64,000 nt of DNA from the NCBI RefSeq assembly GCF_038502225.1, contig NC_091383.1, positions 2,287,016-2,351,015 on the forward strand, given 5' to 3'. Within the stretch, counting starts at the first letter, position 1. Each line of letters starts with the position of its first letter. The notes beneath the pieces are model-generated. The model searched no databases and had not been told where the DNA came from. It saw only the letters and a list, made by a program, of their open reading frames with translations. The position numbers were made by a program, and so were the translations under genes. Positions 1-9,804 of the stretch are shown here, piece after piece. This DNA comes from Cherax quadricarinatus. Taxonomy: Eukaryota; Arthropoda; Malacostraca; Decapoda; Parastacidae.

Positions 1-10
1 TTCTAAGAGG
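1..10 (+). CDS. Possible 3' tip of an upstream SCAR/WAVE exon
   Basis: The window opens with ten bases followed at once by a strong 5' splice site (GTGAGT at 11-16). Read in the phase required by the next exon (phase 0), these bases end in codons for Ser-Lys-Arg, which would extend the basic tract that starts the exon at 3950. This is inference from a splice consensus and three codons only. The neighbouring upstream sequence would settle it. Confidence 0.3.
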
Positions 11-16
11 GTGAGT

Positions 17-345
17 GCACAGGTCTTCTCTTCAATTGAAAGTTTAGTTGGACCCATTCTGACCACTTGGAGTGGAGATTTAGCATGGCAAAGTTCGTGG
101 TTGAGTGAAAAAAAGTGGCACTAAGGAACAATGTAGCAAGCCCCCTTCCTCACCAAGCTCTGGAAGAACACTGAAGCGTGGCATGGTGGGAACAATGCAG
201 CAAGACGGGGTCCAGTACACTACGTCATCACGCCCTTCCTATGGCAGAAATGCGAGCGAAATGTATGCCTCCAAATTTCGTGTGTATATTTTTTCTGCGT
301 TGGACATGTAAAGATTTTTTTTTGCAGGTGCTGTACTATAATGAA
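17..345. other. Intronic sequence, nothing recognised
   Basis: No coding exon or known repeat is recognised. Two overlapping short open frames (about 68 and 89 codons) lack any family resemblance and have no splice context, so they are treated as chance. Confidence 0.5.
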
Positions 346-363
346 GGCATAACTGTACTAGCA

Positions 364-464
364 TACAGTGGTACCTGGAGTTTCGAACAGCTCCCAACTC
401 GTATAATTAAGCAAGTGTATTTTGTAAGTGCTCTTGCAAGTTCATAACTTGAGGTACCATTGTA
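364..464. mobile_element. Short MITE, CAGTGGTACC-type termini
   Basis: About 100 bp bounded by TA, with inverted ends (CAGTGGTACCTGGAG on the left, TTGAGGTACCATTG on the right) and an interior of the kind seen in the TA-target MITEs elsewhere in the window (GCTCCCAACTCG, AAGTGTATTTT). Probably an internally deleted, diverged relative of the CAGTGG family. Confidence 0.65.
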
Positions 465-715
465 CTAGAATGAAGGCGTTTCTCATAGCAGACAAAGTCG
501 ATGTTTTTACTGTTTACAAATGTCTTTAAAACAATAATGTATGTAATATACATATGTAGAAATTTTTGGAATTAAAAAAAATTTAATTTTTTCTCAAATT
601 GTTTAAAATAGTCAGTGCTTTTAAAAACTTCTCTTATAGGTACATTTCTTTTTGTAAATTTGATTGAAAAAGTGCATAAAAAATGAATAGCACGTGCTAT
701 GATGACCTGTCAATG

Positions 716-922
716 TACAGTGGACCACCGCCTTACCATCACCTCCCAACTCGAACAATTGTGTAAGTGTATTTTTGTAAGTGCTTTTGTACGTGTATTT
801 TTGGGGGTCTGAAACAGACTAATCTAATTTACAATATTTCTTATGGGAACAAATTCGTTCGGTAACGGCACCCGAACAGACTTCTGGAATGAATTAATAT
901 TGTAAGGCGGGGGTCCACTGTA
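716..922. mobile_element. TA-target MITE, CAGTGGACC family (diverged copy)
   Basis: 207 bp flanked by TA. The left end CAGTGGACCACCGCC pairs with the right end GGCGGGGGTCCACTG. The interior carries family landmarks (GTCTGAAACAGACTAATC, CTTATGGGAACAAATTCG). It is one of more than a dozen copies. TA duplication and a CAGT start fit the Tc1/mariner superfamily, perhaps pogo/Tigger-like. There is no coding capacity. Confidence 0.85.
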
Positions 923-1005
923 TTATACAATTTTGGATGTATTTTTTAACTGCATTTATGAAAAATTGCACTAGTATATAGAGAAGCTTTATAAGAGAGG
1001 TTATT

Positions 1006-1140
1006 GTATATACAAAACACAAGTAGCCAGACTGAAACTTGTGACAACGTTTCTGTCCGACTTTGTGTCTAGTCAGTAGTCCAGTTTAGACTGAAACGTG
1101 GGTTATTTGTGTATTCCAGTCACAGTATTGTGACATTTTA
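1006..1140. repeat. Degenerate fold-back element fragment
   Basis: Contains AACGTTTCTGTCCGACTT and later AGACTGAAACGTGGG then TTATTTGTGTATT, matching the order of landmarks in the better preserved fold-back element at 9636-9804. The arms are too diverged to define ends. Confidence 0.5.
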
Positions 1141-1145
1141 TTAGT

Positions 1146-1362
1146 GGAAACCAGTTAGTCGGACTTGAGTCCTGGAATGGGAAGTACAATGCGTACACTT
1201 TAAAGGATGGGTTAGGGATACTTGCTGTTTAGTGACATCCAAACTGTCGTATCTGTGTCTCAGCAAAGACATGATAGTATGAATGATGGTGAAAGTGGTG
1301 TTTTTTTTTTTTTTTTTTGGTCACCCTGCCTTGGTGGGAGGCAGCTAGAATGTTAAAAAAAA
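1146..1362 (+). mobile_element. RTE-like LINE 3'-end stub
   Basis: Severely 5'-truncated copy of the RTE-like LINE. It holds the 3' UTR landmark GGACTTGAGTCCTGGAA, then GAATGATGGTGAAAGT, a T-rich stretch, then GGTCACCCTGCCTTGG and an A-rich end. No coding sequence remains. It lies in the SCAR intron in sense orientation. Confidence 0.75.
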
Positions 1363-1961
1363 TATATACAGTAAATAGTGCTTTAAAGTGTTGGTTCCCT
1401 TCAAGAGTCTGAAGGTTCTTGCAGACACTGAAGAACTTCCCTTCTCTTGGATTGAACCTAATTACTTTCCAGGTGCTGTACTATCCCTGTGGGATTACCT
1501 CTTACCTATAATTATAATGCAGCTCTTGCCTATAATTATAATACAGCATTGTTTTACTGAAGTTTAGATATTGAGTTATCCTTCATTACTGTATCTGCAA
1601 TTCCTCATTAGTCTTCCATACAGTAGGCAGCTTGTCTTCATTACTGTATCTGCAGTTTTCAATTTTCTTCTGTACAGCAGGCAGCAAGCAGGGCATCTGT
1701 TTTATATATGGTGCTTTTGGGTAACTTTCAAGTCTGTTACGTACTCTGCTCAGTGCAATTTAGTTAATGCTTATAAGCAGTATACTTGTACTTCTTAGTA
1801 CTATGTTCCCTGTTAATGAACCCCAAGCATTACACTGAAGGTACTTGGGTATATATGGGTAGCTTGGTATATGGCCCCTCATGACTGACACCTGGTCTCG
1901 TATCTGCTTCAATGTCTTGCCTTAACTCTGCTCCAGCTGCTTTGATAGTCAAGGATATTAA

Positions 1962-2278
1962 TACACCTACCATCCGACTGACGACCTGCTCGACTTACGA
2001 CCACTCAACTTATGACCGTGTTTTTTATGCCAAATTTCTGGGAAATAAACAAGTATTTGTGTTTTACACAGGGTTTATCCTAAACCTTACAGTATGAAAT
2101 ACAGTACTAACAACATAAAAAGTAAAGTAAAACATGAAATACCAAAATAAAACAATAAAATAAAGTCATTACAAAAATGTTTTGTTGATATTCAGTAGTA
2201 AAGTTCGACTTGTGACCATTTCGACTTACGACCGGTTTCTCGGAACCGAACTCGGTCGTAAGTCGGATGGTAGGTGTA
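1962..2278. mobile_element. MITE with ACCTACCATCCGACT inverted ends
   Basis: 317 bp bounded by TA with long inverted ends (CACCTACCATCCGAC and GTCGGATGGTAGGTG). The subterminal regions repeat CGACTTACGACC and its complement. A second copy is at 57870-58202. Non-coding; the TA flanks suggest mariner-type transposition. Confidence 0.8.
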
Positions 2279-2679
2279 TATCTTAATTTCTGACTTTGTT
2301 TAGGCTCTGAAGGCAGTATGTAATCTAATTTGGAAATGTTTCTCATGAAAAAATGAAAAAAAAATACGAAAAATTTTACTTGTTACACTTATACCCTCAC
2401 TTTTTTATATTATTTATGTATAAAACGCATCAAATTAGTTGTCCATTGTTATGGGTGAACAAATTAGCTCGCACAGTTTTGGAAATTTTATCTACCCATT
2501 AATTTTGGCATTAAGCGAGTTGCATAATCCATTATTTTTTCATTTTGACATGTCGCTTAGCTCTTCTCTTGTTCTTAATTCATTTATTTCAGAATCTATG
2601 TATGCATCTTGTCAAGAAAACTTATTTCTGGTTGTTATTCTTAAGCTATCCTAACTTGAAATACTTGTAAGACCTGTGT

Positions 2680-2775
2680 AGAATCCTTCCTGCGTAAGCC
2701 GTGCCTGTTGAAAGAGGCGACTAAAATGCTGGAGGCAAGGTACTAGTAGCCCCTTAGATGGCAAAAGTCTACAAA
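2680..2775 (+). mobile_element. SINE-like repeat, head part (+ orientation)
   Basis: Carries the order CCTTCCTGCGTAAGCC, AGGCGACTAAAATGC, then a tract resembling GCTAGTAGCCCC. The same head is found in reverse at 3030-3195, 15188-15376 and within the 5' UTR of the full-length RTE-like LINE at 17326-21004. It is therefore a 5'-end-derived fragment of that LINE or its SINE-like derivative. Confidence 0.6.
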
Positions 2776-3029
2776 ATACACAGCTAGATGTTTGACGTGT
2801 GTAATTCATCGTCAAGTATTTCGTAAATGTTACTCAGGTTCACTTTAAAGTGTTAATTAACGATGCACAAAATGATCTCTCTTAAAAATAGTGCCATATA
2901 TTTATTGTTTTCTGTTGGCTTAGTGATGGTAATCAATGTCCTTCAAAATGTATTAAATACTTTCACTTAAACTATACAGTCTCCCACCGAGGTATGTATA
3001 GTTATCTTCGTTTAATGCACCGGCAGTAT

Positions 3030-3195
3030 CCTACCTAGGCAGGGCTGCCCAAAAGAAAAAACGAAAGTTTCTATTCTTAAATTTAGTAACATATACAGGA
3101 GAAGGGATTACTAGTCCCTTGCTCCCAGCATTTTAGTCGCCTCTTACGACATGCATGACTTAGGGGGAAGAGTCCTGTTACACTTCCCCATGGAG
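3030..3195 (-). mobile_element. SINE-like composite of RTE-like LINE ends
   Basis: Read on the minus strand, a head (TCCATGGGGAAGTG, then AGGCGACTAAAATGC, then the GGGACTAGTAATCCC tract) is joined to a short LINE-like tail (GGGCAGCCCTGCC, the degenerate form of GGGTCACCCTGCC). The coding body of the LINE is missing. Confidence 0.6.
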
Positions 3196-3199
3196 AACG

Positions 3200-3949
3200 T
3201 GCAGTTATATTGCTTGTATATTATTCTCGCAACATGAGGTTTTTGACTGAGTTACTTGTATGGAAGCGCATCATTTACCTGTATAGTTCCCATTATAGAA
3301 ACATTCACATGAACAGAGCCTTTTATTTTATTGTTGAGCCTTTCTCTTGGTAAAAGCTGCTCCCAGAGTGAAACTTGGCTTAATAAATGAAATGTCTTAC
3401 TCTGCCATTTATCTTCGATTTACTATTTTGGCAAATAACTCCCACTTAGGAGAGGAAACTTGTGATGCCATTTTGTTTGGTCCTCTTGCATTTTTTCGCT
3501 TAGTTGTGACTTGACAATCTCCCAGACGGATTGAAGCAGTTTCAAGTTTCCTGTCCTTTGTGTGAGTTCTTTGTGACTTGTTCCAGCATTAGTATTGTGA
3601 CTTTGTATTCACTGATAGTTGACCTCTGCCCAAGTTAACTGTTTATAGGATAGTATGATAACACTGATTTATCCTTGATAGTAAAGGAATAATATTTTGA
3701 GCAGTATTATTAGTTTCGTATTATCATACTCAGGATGATGGGGGTTTTGTATTGTCTAATAATGTCTTGTTTACATGTAATTTGTTATGCAAGTTTTAAG
3801 GTCCTTCAGTATTTTATTTTACTGATTTGTTAAGCAGATTTGTTTTATACATTGAATGAGTTGTGTTGGGAAGAGCATACATTATTCTGGTTTTATAAAA
3901 AATACTCTATTGGATTCCTAATTAGTAATGAAAATTGTTTACCTAACAG
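3200..3949. other. Intron sequence, nothing recognised
   Basis: AT-rich unique-looking sequence leading to the acceptor TTACCTAACAG at 3939-3949. No repeats or exons are recognised. Confidence 0.6.
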
Positions 3950-4105
3950 CCAAGCAAACCCAAAGGAGACGGTAGAAACAAGAGTAAAAAGGTGCCAAGA
4001 ATGACGTCCAACACTCGAGAACGACAAATCAAGCTGGCGATCGCACATGGTGAATATATTACACCACAACCGCAGTATAGAACACCAATGAACCAGCTGA
4101 ATGAG
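3950..4105 (+). CDS. WASF (SCAR/WAVE): SCAR/WAVE exon: basic region
   Basis: First complete exon of the SCAR/WAVE gene in the window, 52 codons, phase 0 at both ends, between acceptor TTACCTAACAG and donor GAGGTTTGT. It encodes a Lys/Arg-rich segment (PSKPKGDGRNKSKK) followed by NTRERQIKLAIAHGEY. This is the kind of sequence that follows the SCAR homology domain in arthropod SCAR. In the family this basic region contributes to acidic-phospholipid and WAVE-complex contacts, upstream of the proline-rich linker. The gene identity rests mainly on the WCA exons at 26433-27147; this exon is assigned by frame continuity and its resemblance to insect SCAR. An intact CR1 LINE begins only about 50 bases after the donor. 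Confidence 0.8.
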
Positions 4106-4158
4106 GTTTGTCATATAAGAATATTTATTATTTAATATTCAACTTCTTTATATAACTA

Positions 4159-4221
4159 GTGTTCAGTGGTCAGTCGTCAGTGTTCAGTGGTCAGTCGTCA
4201 GTGGTCAGTGGTCAGTCGTCA
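4159..4221 (+). repeat. Three 21-bp tandem repeats at the CR1 5' end
   Basis: Three head-to-tail 21-bp units (GTGTTCAGTGGTCAGTCGTC plus A, the third with T-to-G) open the LINE 56 bp before ORF1. Tandem 5' UTR modules often carry LINE promoter function; here that role is inference. Confidence 0.8.
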
Positions 4222-4276
4222 CGTGAGGTCACAGACCCTGAGCTGCTTTGGGGATTAGCGTGGACGGTTACAAAGC

Positions 4277-5203
4277 ATGGCTTGCTTCTGCAGTGTTTTA
4301 AAAACTGAGTTTGGAGAGTTGAAGGAGGAGGTCTTGCTTCTCCAGGAGGAGATTAGGAGGCTGAAGGTCCACCTCAATGGGCCTGGGAGAGAGTGTGAGG
4401 TGGTTGGAGATGTGGGGAATGAGGCTTCTAGCAGTGAGGTGCAGTCTGTCTCTCACTGTGAGGAGGCTGTAGGTGGGGAGGTAGCAACGGGTACCAGCAG
4501 TGAGGTGCAGCCCAGCACCTGCTACAAGTGGCGAGTTGTTCACAGTAATGGGAGGCGCATCAGAGTAAGGAAAGTTAAGAGTGAAGATCTGAAGGTAGGA
4601 AATCGCTTCTCTGTTCTCCAGGATGAATGTACTTCAGTGGCCAGTGAAGGTAAGGGTACTACTGCCCCTGCTAATGAAGGTAAGCGCATTCTTGTGGTTG
4701 GTGACTCTCAGGTAAGATATGTTGACCGTGCTTTTTGTAATAGGAATAAGAAGATGAGAGATAGAGTGTGCTTCCCTGGAGCTGGTGTTGGGGACATTGT
4801 CAACAGACTGGATAATATCATGTCAGGTAATGGGAACAAGCCCATTATCTGTCTCAGTGCTGGTGGAAATGATATTGGGAAGGGTAGGAGAGAAGAGCTG
4901 CTAGATAAGTACAGGTCAGCTATAGATTTCATTAAGTCTAAGGGAGGGATCCCAATCATATGTAGCATCTTGCCTAGAAGGGGAGTAGGAAATGAATGGT
5001 TGTCTAGGGCAATTGGTGTAAATTGCTGGCTAGACAGATACTGCAAGGAACTTGCAATCCCATTCATTGACAACTGGAACAACTTTTATGGCAAACATGA
5101 TATGTATGCAAGGGATGGGGTTCATCTCTCTGGGGCAGGGGTGGTAGCACTTGCAGACTCGATTGAGAAGGCCATTGGTGAAATGCCTATGATTTTAAAC
5201 TGA
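4277..5203 (+). CDS. CR1 ORF1 protein with SGNH esterase domain
   Basis: 308 codons. Residues about 8-35 are heptad-like and Leu/Glu-rich (ELKEEVLLLQEEIRRLK), a likely coiled coil for oligomerisation. A low-complexity Ser/Glu/Val linker follows. From about residue 136 there is an SGNH/GDSL-type hydrolase: the GDS block (VVGDSQVRY, catalytic Ser near 142), a Gly block (PGAGVGDI), the GGND block near 195-198 and the DGVHLS block near 279-284, holding the catalytic Asp and His. ORF1 proteins of CR1-type LINEs are RNA-binding chaperones, and some carry this esterase. The ATG chosen follows the 5' UTR repeats directly and is the first in frame. The stop overlaps the ORF2 start (TGATG). All catalytic residues are present. 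Confidence 0.88.
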   Translation: MACFCSVLKTEFGELKEEVLLLQEEIRRLKVHLNGPGRECEVVGDVGNEASSSEVQSVSHCEEAVGGEVATGTSSEVQPSTCYKWRVVHSNGRRIRVRKVKSEDLKVGNRFSVLQDECTSVASEGKGTTAPANEGKRILVVGDSQVRYVDRAFCNRNKKMRDRVCFPGAGVGDIVNRLDNIMSGNGNKPIICLSAGGNDIGKGRREELLDKYRSAIDFIKSKGGIPIICSILPRRGVGNEWLSRAIGVNCWLDRYCKELAIPFIDNWNNFYGKHDMYARDGVHLSGAGVVALADSIEKAIGEMPMILN

Positions 5204-8148
5204 TGGAAGATAGAGGTATGGGTGTGTGTGGGAAACAAGCAGGTTGCAACACTAGGGTTGGAAACAGTAAATGTATAAAAGGCATTCAGCATGAAGTTAT
5301 AAATAAAGACAATAGAACAGGTCAGAAAACAAAGGGGGACAGCAGAGGGCAGCAAGGGACTAGCTCCCTTAAGGTTTACTATACTAATAGCAGGAGTGTT
5401 AGAAATAAGATAGATGAGCTAAGATTAATTGCAAGTGCAGGAAACATAGATATTATTGCTATAACAGAGACCTGGCTCAATCTGAAAGATAGAGAGATGC
5501 CATCTGAATGTCACATACAAGGCTATAAATTATTCCACACTGACAGGGTCAACAGGAAAGGTGGTGGAGTAGCGATGTATGTCAGAGACAATTTAAATTG
5601 TTGTGTTAGACAAGATATTAAATTAGAAGCGTCAGCCACTGAATCTGTTTGGTTACAGCTTCTCGAGGGCCGAGAAAAACTAATTTTGGGTGTGATTTAC
5701 AGGGCCCCAAATCTTGATAGGGAGTGCAGTAAACTTCTATGGGACGAAATTCGTAAGGCATCTACATACGAAAATGTTGTGCTAATGGGAGATTTCAACT
5801 ATAGACAGATTGACTGGAGCAATTTGACAGGAAATTTAGAGTCGGGTGACTTTCTTGATACGATCCAGGATTGTTTTTTAAAACAGTTTGTGACAGAGCC
5901 AACTAGGGGAAATAACCTCCTTGACTTGGTTCTTGCCAGTAGGGAAACACTAATTAATAATCTTGAGGTTAATGATGAGCTTGGGGAGAGTGATCACAAA
6001 TCACTCAGTTTTAACATATCATGGAATTCCCCTAATAATGGCAATCAAGTCTCCGTCCCTAACTTTCGCTTGGCTGATTTCATAGGACTGAAAAATTACT
6101 TAGGTGGGCTGAACTGGAATGACCTGACTAGGGGTCAGGTAGGTGGTGATGGTTGCCGATATGATGCTTTCCAGGGCATAGTTCTAGCTGCTCAGTCAAA
6201 TTATGTTCCAAATAGGGAAATCAGATCAAACAAAAATGATCCTAAATGGATGAACAATAGATTAAAATATCTGATTGGTCAAAAGAGAGGCATATATAGG
6301 CAAATCAAAAGAGGAGAGGGGCAATTAAGAAATCGATATATTCAGTTAAAGAGAGAAATAAAAAAGGGAATTAGAAAAGCAAAAAGAGATTATGAGGTTA
6401 AAGTTGCAAGAGAATCGAAGACTAACCCAAAAGGATTCTTTCAGGTATACAGAAGTAAGATCAGGGACAAGATAGGCCCACTCAAAAGTTCCTCGGGTCA
6501 GCTCACTGACAGTGATAAGGAAATGTGTAGAATTTTTAACACATACTTCCTCTCAGTTTTTACACAGGAGGATACCAGTGATATTCCAGTAATGATAAAT
6601 TATGTAGAACAGGACGATAATAAACTGTGCACTATTAGGGTCACAAGTGACATGGTCCTTAGGCAAATAGATAAATTAAAACCTAACAAATCCCCAGGCC
6701 CTGATGAACTGTATGCAAGGGTTCTAAAGGAATGTAAAGAGGAGCTTAGCACACCTTTGGCTAATCTTTTCAACATATCACTACAAACTGGCATGGTGCC
6801 AGATAAGTGGAAAATGGCAAATGTGATACCTATTTTCAAAACAGGTGACAGGTCCTTAGCTTCGAACTATAGACCAATAAGCCTAACCTCCATAGTGGGA
6901 AAATTTATGGAATCAATAATTGCCGAGGCAGTTCGTAGCCACCTTGAAAAGCATAAATTAATCAACGAATCTCAGCATGGTTTTACAAAGGGACGTTCCT
7001 GCCTTACGAATTTATTAACTTTTTTCACTAAGGTATTTGAGGAGGTAGATCATGGTAACGAATATGATATTGTGTATATGGACTTCAGTAAGGCTTTTGA
7101 CAGGGTCCCACATCAGAGACTATTGAGGAAAATTAAAGCACATGGAATAGGAGGAGAAATTTTTTCCTGGATAGAGGCATGGTTGACAAATAGGCAGCAG
7201 AGAGTTTGCATAAATGGGGAGAAATCAGAGTGGGGAAGCGTCACGAGCGGTGTTCCACAGGGGTCAGTGTTGGGCCCCCTGCTGTTCACAATCTACATAA
7301 ACGACATAGATGAGGGCATAAAGAGCGACATCGGCAAGTTTGCCGATGACACCAAAATAGGCCGTCGAATTCATTCTGACGAGGACATTCGAGCACTCCA
7401 GGAAGATTTGAATAGACTGATGCAGTGGTCGGAGAAGTGGCAGATGCAGTTTAATATAGACAAATGCAAAGTTCTAAATGTTGGACAGGACAATAACCAT
7501 GCCACATATAAACTAAATAATGTAGATCTTAATATTACGGATTGCGAAAAAGATTTAGGAGTTCTGGTTAGCAGTAATCTGAAACCAAGACAACAGTGCA
7601 TAAGTGTTCGCAATAAAGCTAATAGAATCCTTGGCTTCATATCAAGAAGCATAAATAATAGGAGTCCTCAGGTTGTTCTTCAACTCTATACATCCTTGGT
7701 TAGGCCTCATTTAGATTATGCTGCACAGTTTTGGTCACCGTATTACAGAATGGATATAAATTCTCTGGAAAATGTACAAAGGAGGATGACAAAGATGATC
7801 CCATGTATCAGAAACCTTCCCTATGAGGATAGACTAAGGGCCCTGAAACTGCACTCTCTAGAAAGACGTAGAATTAGGGGGGATATGATTGAGGTTTATA
7901 AGTGGAAGACAGGAATAAATAAAGGGGATGTAAATAGTGTGCTGATAATATCTAGCCTAGACAGGACTCGCAGCAATGGTTTTAAGTTGGAAAAATTCAG
8001 ATTCAGGAGGGATATAGGAAAGTACTGGTTTGGTAATAGAGTTGTGGATGAGTGGAACAAACTCCCAAGTACCGTTATAGAGGCCAGAACGTTGTGTAGC
8101 TTTAAAAATAGGTTGGATAAATACATGAGTAGATGTGGGTGGGTGTGA
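5203..8148 (+). CDS. CR1 ORF2: AP endonuclease and reverse transcriptase
   Basis: 981 codons without interruption. Residues about 55-275 form an APE-type endonuclease (YYTNSRSVRNK, ITETWL near 87, GDFNYRQIDW near 196, SDHKSLSF near 263). The reverse transcriptase spans about 480-740: KSPGPDELYARV, NYRPISLTS, MDFSKAFDRVPH near 627 (first catalytic Asp), SGVPQGSVLGPLLF near 683, and FADDTK near 710 (catalytic Asp pair). A C-terminal domain with RRDIGKYWFGNRV and VDEWNKLPSTV is typical of CR1. Its ATG shares an A with the ORF1 stop, suggesting translation by termination-reinitiation. In the family it nicks target DNA and copies its own RNA by target-primed reverse transcription. All catalytic motifs are intact. 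Confidence 0.95.
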   Translation: MEDRGMGVCGKQAGCNTRVGNSKCIKGIQHEVINKDNRTGQKTKGDSRGQQGTSSLKVYYTNSRSVRNKIDELRLIASAGNIDIIAITETWLNLKDREMPSECHIQGYKLFHTDRVNRKGGGVAMYVRDNLNCCVRQDIKLEASATESVWLQLLEGREKLILGVIYRAPNLDRECSKLLWDEIRKASTYENVVLMGDFNYRQIDWSNLTGNLESGDFLDTIQDCFLKQFVTEPTRGNNLLDLVLASRETLINNLEVNDELGESDHKSLSFNISWNSPNNGNQVSVPNFRLADFIGLKNYLGGLNWNDLTRGQVGGDGCRYDAFQGIVLAAQSNYVPNREIRSNKNDPKWMNNRLKYLIGQKRGIYRQIKRGEGQLRNRYIQLKREIKKGIRKAKRDYEVKVARESKTNPKGFFQVYRSKIRDKIGPLKSSSGQLTDSDKEMCRIFNTYFLSVFTQEDTSDIPVMINYVEQDDNKLCTIRVTSDMVLRQIDKLKPNKSPGPDELYARVLKECKEELSTPLANLFNISLQTGMVPDKWKMANVIPIFKTGDRSLASNYRPISLTSIVGKFMESIIAEAVRSHLEKHKLINESQHGFTKGRSCLTNLLTFFTKVFEEVDHGNEYDIVYMDFSKAFDRVPHQRLLRKIKAHGIGGEIFSWIEAWLTNRQQRVCINGEKSEWGSVTSGVPQGSVLGPLLFTIYINDIDEGIKSDIGKFADDTKIGRRIHSDEDIRALQEDLNRLMQWSEKWQMQFNIDKCKVLNVGQDNNHATYKLNNVDLNITDCEKDLGVLVSSNLKPRQQCISVRNKANRILGFISRSINNRSPQVVLQLYTSLVRPHLDYAAQFWSPYYRMDINSLENVQRRMTKMIPCIRNLPYEDRLRALKLHSLERRRIRGDMIEVYKWKTGINKGDVNSVLIISSLDRTRSNGFKLEKFRFRRDIGKYWFGNRVVDEWNKLPSTVIEARTLCSFKNRLDKYMSRCGWV

Positions 8149-8302
8149 GTTAGACCTGATAGCTTGTGCTAACGGGTCGGTTGCCGTGTTCCTCCCTTGA
8201 GTCAATGTGACCTGACCTGACTAGGTTGGGTGCATTGGCTTAAGCCGGTAGGGACTTGGACCTGCCTCGCATGGGCCAGTAGGCCTTCTGCAGTGTTCCT
8301 TC

Positions 8303-8326
8303 GTTCTTATGTTCTTATGTTCTTAT
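8303..8326 (+). repeat. CR1 3'-terminal octamer repeats
   Basis: Three copies of GTTCTTAT end the LINE, replacing a poly(A) tail. In the CR1 clade such short 3' repeats act in target-primed reverse transcription. The same end, in reverse, identifies a tiny CR1 insertion at 56947-56996. Confidence 0.85.
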
Positions 8327-8389
8327 GTAATGTTTGAGTGTGAGGTAGGTGACATGAAGTGATTCAGGGGTCATAGTTAGCAGGACTTG

Positions 8390-9585
8390 ACTCCTGGAGG
8401 TGGGAAGTACAGTGTCTGTACTCTGAAGGATGAGAGAGGATGTTATTCCTGGAGGTGGGAAGTACAGTGTCTGTACTCTGAAGGATGAGTGAGGATGTTA
8501 CAGTCCTGGAGGTGGGAAATACAGTACCTGTACTCTGAAGGATGAGTGAGGATGTTAGTCCTGGAGGTGGGAAGTACAGTATCTGTACTCTTGAAGGATG
8601 AGTGAGGATGTTAGTCCTGGAGGTGGGAAGTACAGTGTCTGTACTCTGAAGGATGAGTGAGGATGTTACAGTACTGGAGGTGGGAAGTACAGTACCTGTA
8701 CTCTGAAGGATGAGTGAGGATGTTACAGTACTGGAGGTGGGAAGTACAGTACCTGTACTCTGAAGGATGAGTGAGGATGTTACAGTCCTGGAGGTGGGAA
8801 GTACAGTGCCTGTACTCTGAAGGATGAGTGAGGATGTTACAGTCCTGGAGATGGGAAGTACAGTACCTGTACTCTGAAGGATGAGTGAGGATGTTACAGT
8901 ACTGGAGGTGGGAAGTACAGTACCTGTACTCTGAAGGATGAGTGAGGATGTTACAGTCCTGGAGGTGGGAAGTACAGTACCTGTACTCTGAAGGATGAGT
9001 GAGGATGTTAGTCCTGGAGGTGGGAAGTACAGTACCTGCACTCTGAAGGATGAGTGAGGATGTTAGTCCTGGAGGTGGGAAGTACAGTACCTGTACTCTG
9101 AAGGATAAGTGAGGATGTTACAGTCCTGGAGGTGGGAAGTACAGTACCTGCACTCTGAAGGATGAGTGAGGATGTTACAGTCCTGGAGGTGGGAAGTGCA
9201 GTACCTGTACTCTGAAGGATGAGTGAGGATGTTACAGTCCTGGAGGTGGGAAGTACAGTGCCTGTACTCTTGAAGGATGAGTGAGGATATTACAGTCCTG
9301 GAGGTAGGAAGTACAGTACCTGTACTCTGAAGGATGAGTGAGGATGTTACAGTCCTGGAGGTGGGAAGTACAGTGCCTGTACTCTTGAAGGATGAGTGAG
9401 GATGTTACAGTCCTGGAGGTGGGAAGTACAGTACCTGCACTCTGAAGGATGAGTGAGGATGTTACAGTCCTGAAGGTGGGAAGTACAGTATGTGTACTCT
9501 GAAGGATGAGTGAGGATGTTACAGTCCTGGAGGTGGGAAGTAGAGTACCTGTACTCTGAAGGATGAGTGAGGATGTTGAAGTTGA
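8390..9585. repeat. Minisatellite, about 21 copies of a 53-57 bp unit derived from RTE-like LINE 3' UTR
   Basis: The unit begins TCCTGGAGGTGGGAAGTA, continues CAGTACCTGTACTCTGAAGG and ends GATGAGTGAGGATGTTACAG. This is the same sequence as a stretch of the RTE-like LINE 3' UTR (compare 11715-11770: CCTGGAGATGGGAAGT, CAGTGCCTGCACTCTGAAGG, then GTTAATGTTGCAG). Copies differ mainly by presence or absence of CAG before TCCTGG and by AC/GT substitutions. Long open frames on the minus strand (225 and 142 codons) are by-products of the repeat. Confidence 0.9.
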
Positions 9586-9635
9586 GAGGGTCATCTGAAC
9601 TATATAAGTATACTTATGGCAGGACAACAACTGAA

Positions 9636-9804
9636 TGAACAATACACAAATAACCCGCACATAGAAGAGAGGAGTTTACCACGACGTTTGGGTCCGACTT
9701 CGACCATTTACAAAGTCACACTTTGTAAATGGTCCAAGTTGGACCGAAACATTGTCGTAAGCTCCTCTCTTCTATGTGCGAGTTATTTGTGTATTGTTGT
9801 TCAT
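9636..9804. repeat. Fold-back element (near-palindrome)
   Basis: Two arms of about 80 bp (9637-9718 and 9719-9803) are inverted copies of each other: ACACAAATAACCCGCACATA and AGAAGAGAGGAG on the left reappear as CTCCTCTCTTCT and TATGTGCGAGTTATTTGTGT on the right. The right arm holds a hairpin (GGTCC, loop, GGACC) followed directly by GAAAC, the layout shared by the other fold-back families in this window. It is non-coding. Confidence 0.8.

Larger units (their letters stand above)
4159..8330 (+). mobile_element. CR1-clade LINE, apparently full length
   Basis: A 4.2-kb non-LTR retrotransposon with a 5' UTR carrying tandem repeats, two open reading frames overlapping by one base, a 3' UTR of about 150 bp, and an end made of three 8-bp units (GTTCTTAT). 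Octamer 3' repeats in place of poly(A), an esterase in ORF1 and the RT sequence type all point to CR1. Both ORFs are open throughout, so the copy looks young and possibly active. No obvious target duplication is visible, as is usual for CR1. It lies in the SCAR/WAVE intron in the same orientation as the gene. Confidence 0.9.

Noticed and set aside
8364..9660. 225- and 142-codon minus-strand open frames
   Set aside because: Repeat translations of the RTE-derived minisatellite; no start context or family resemblance.
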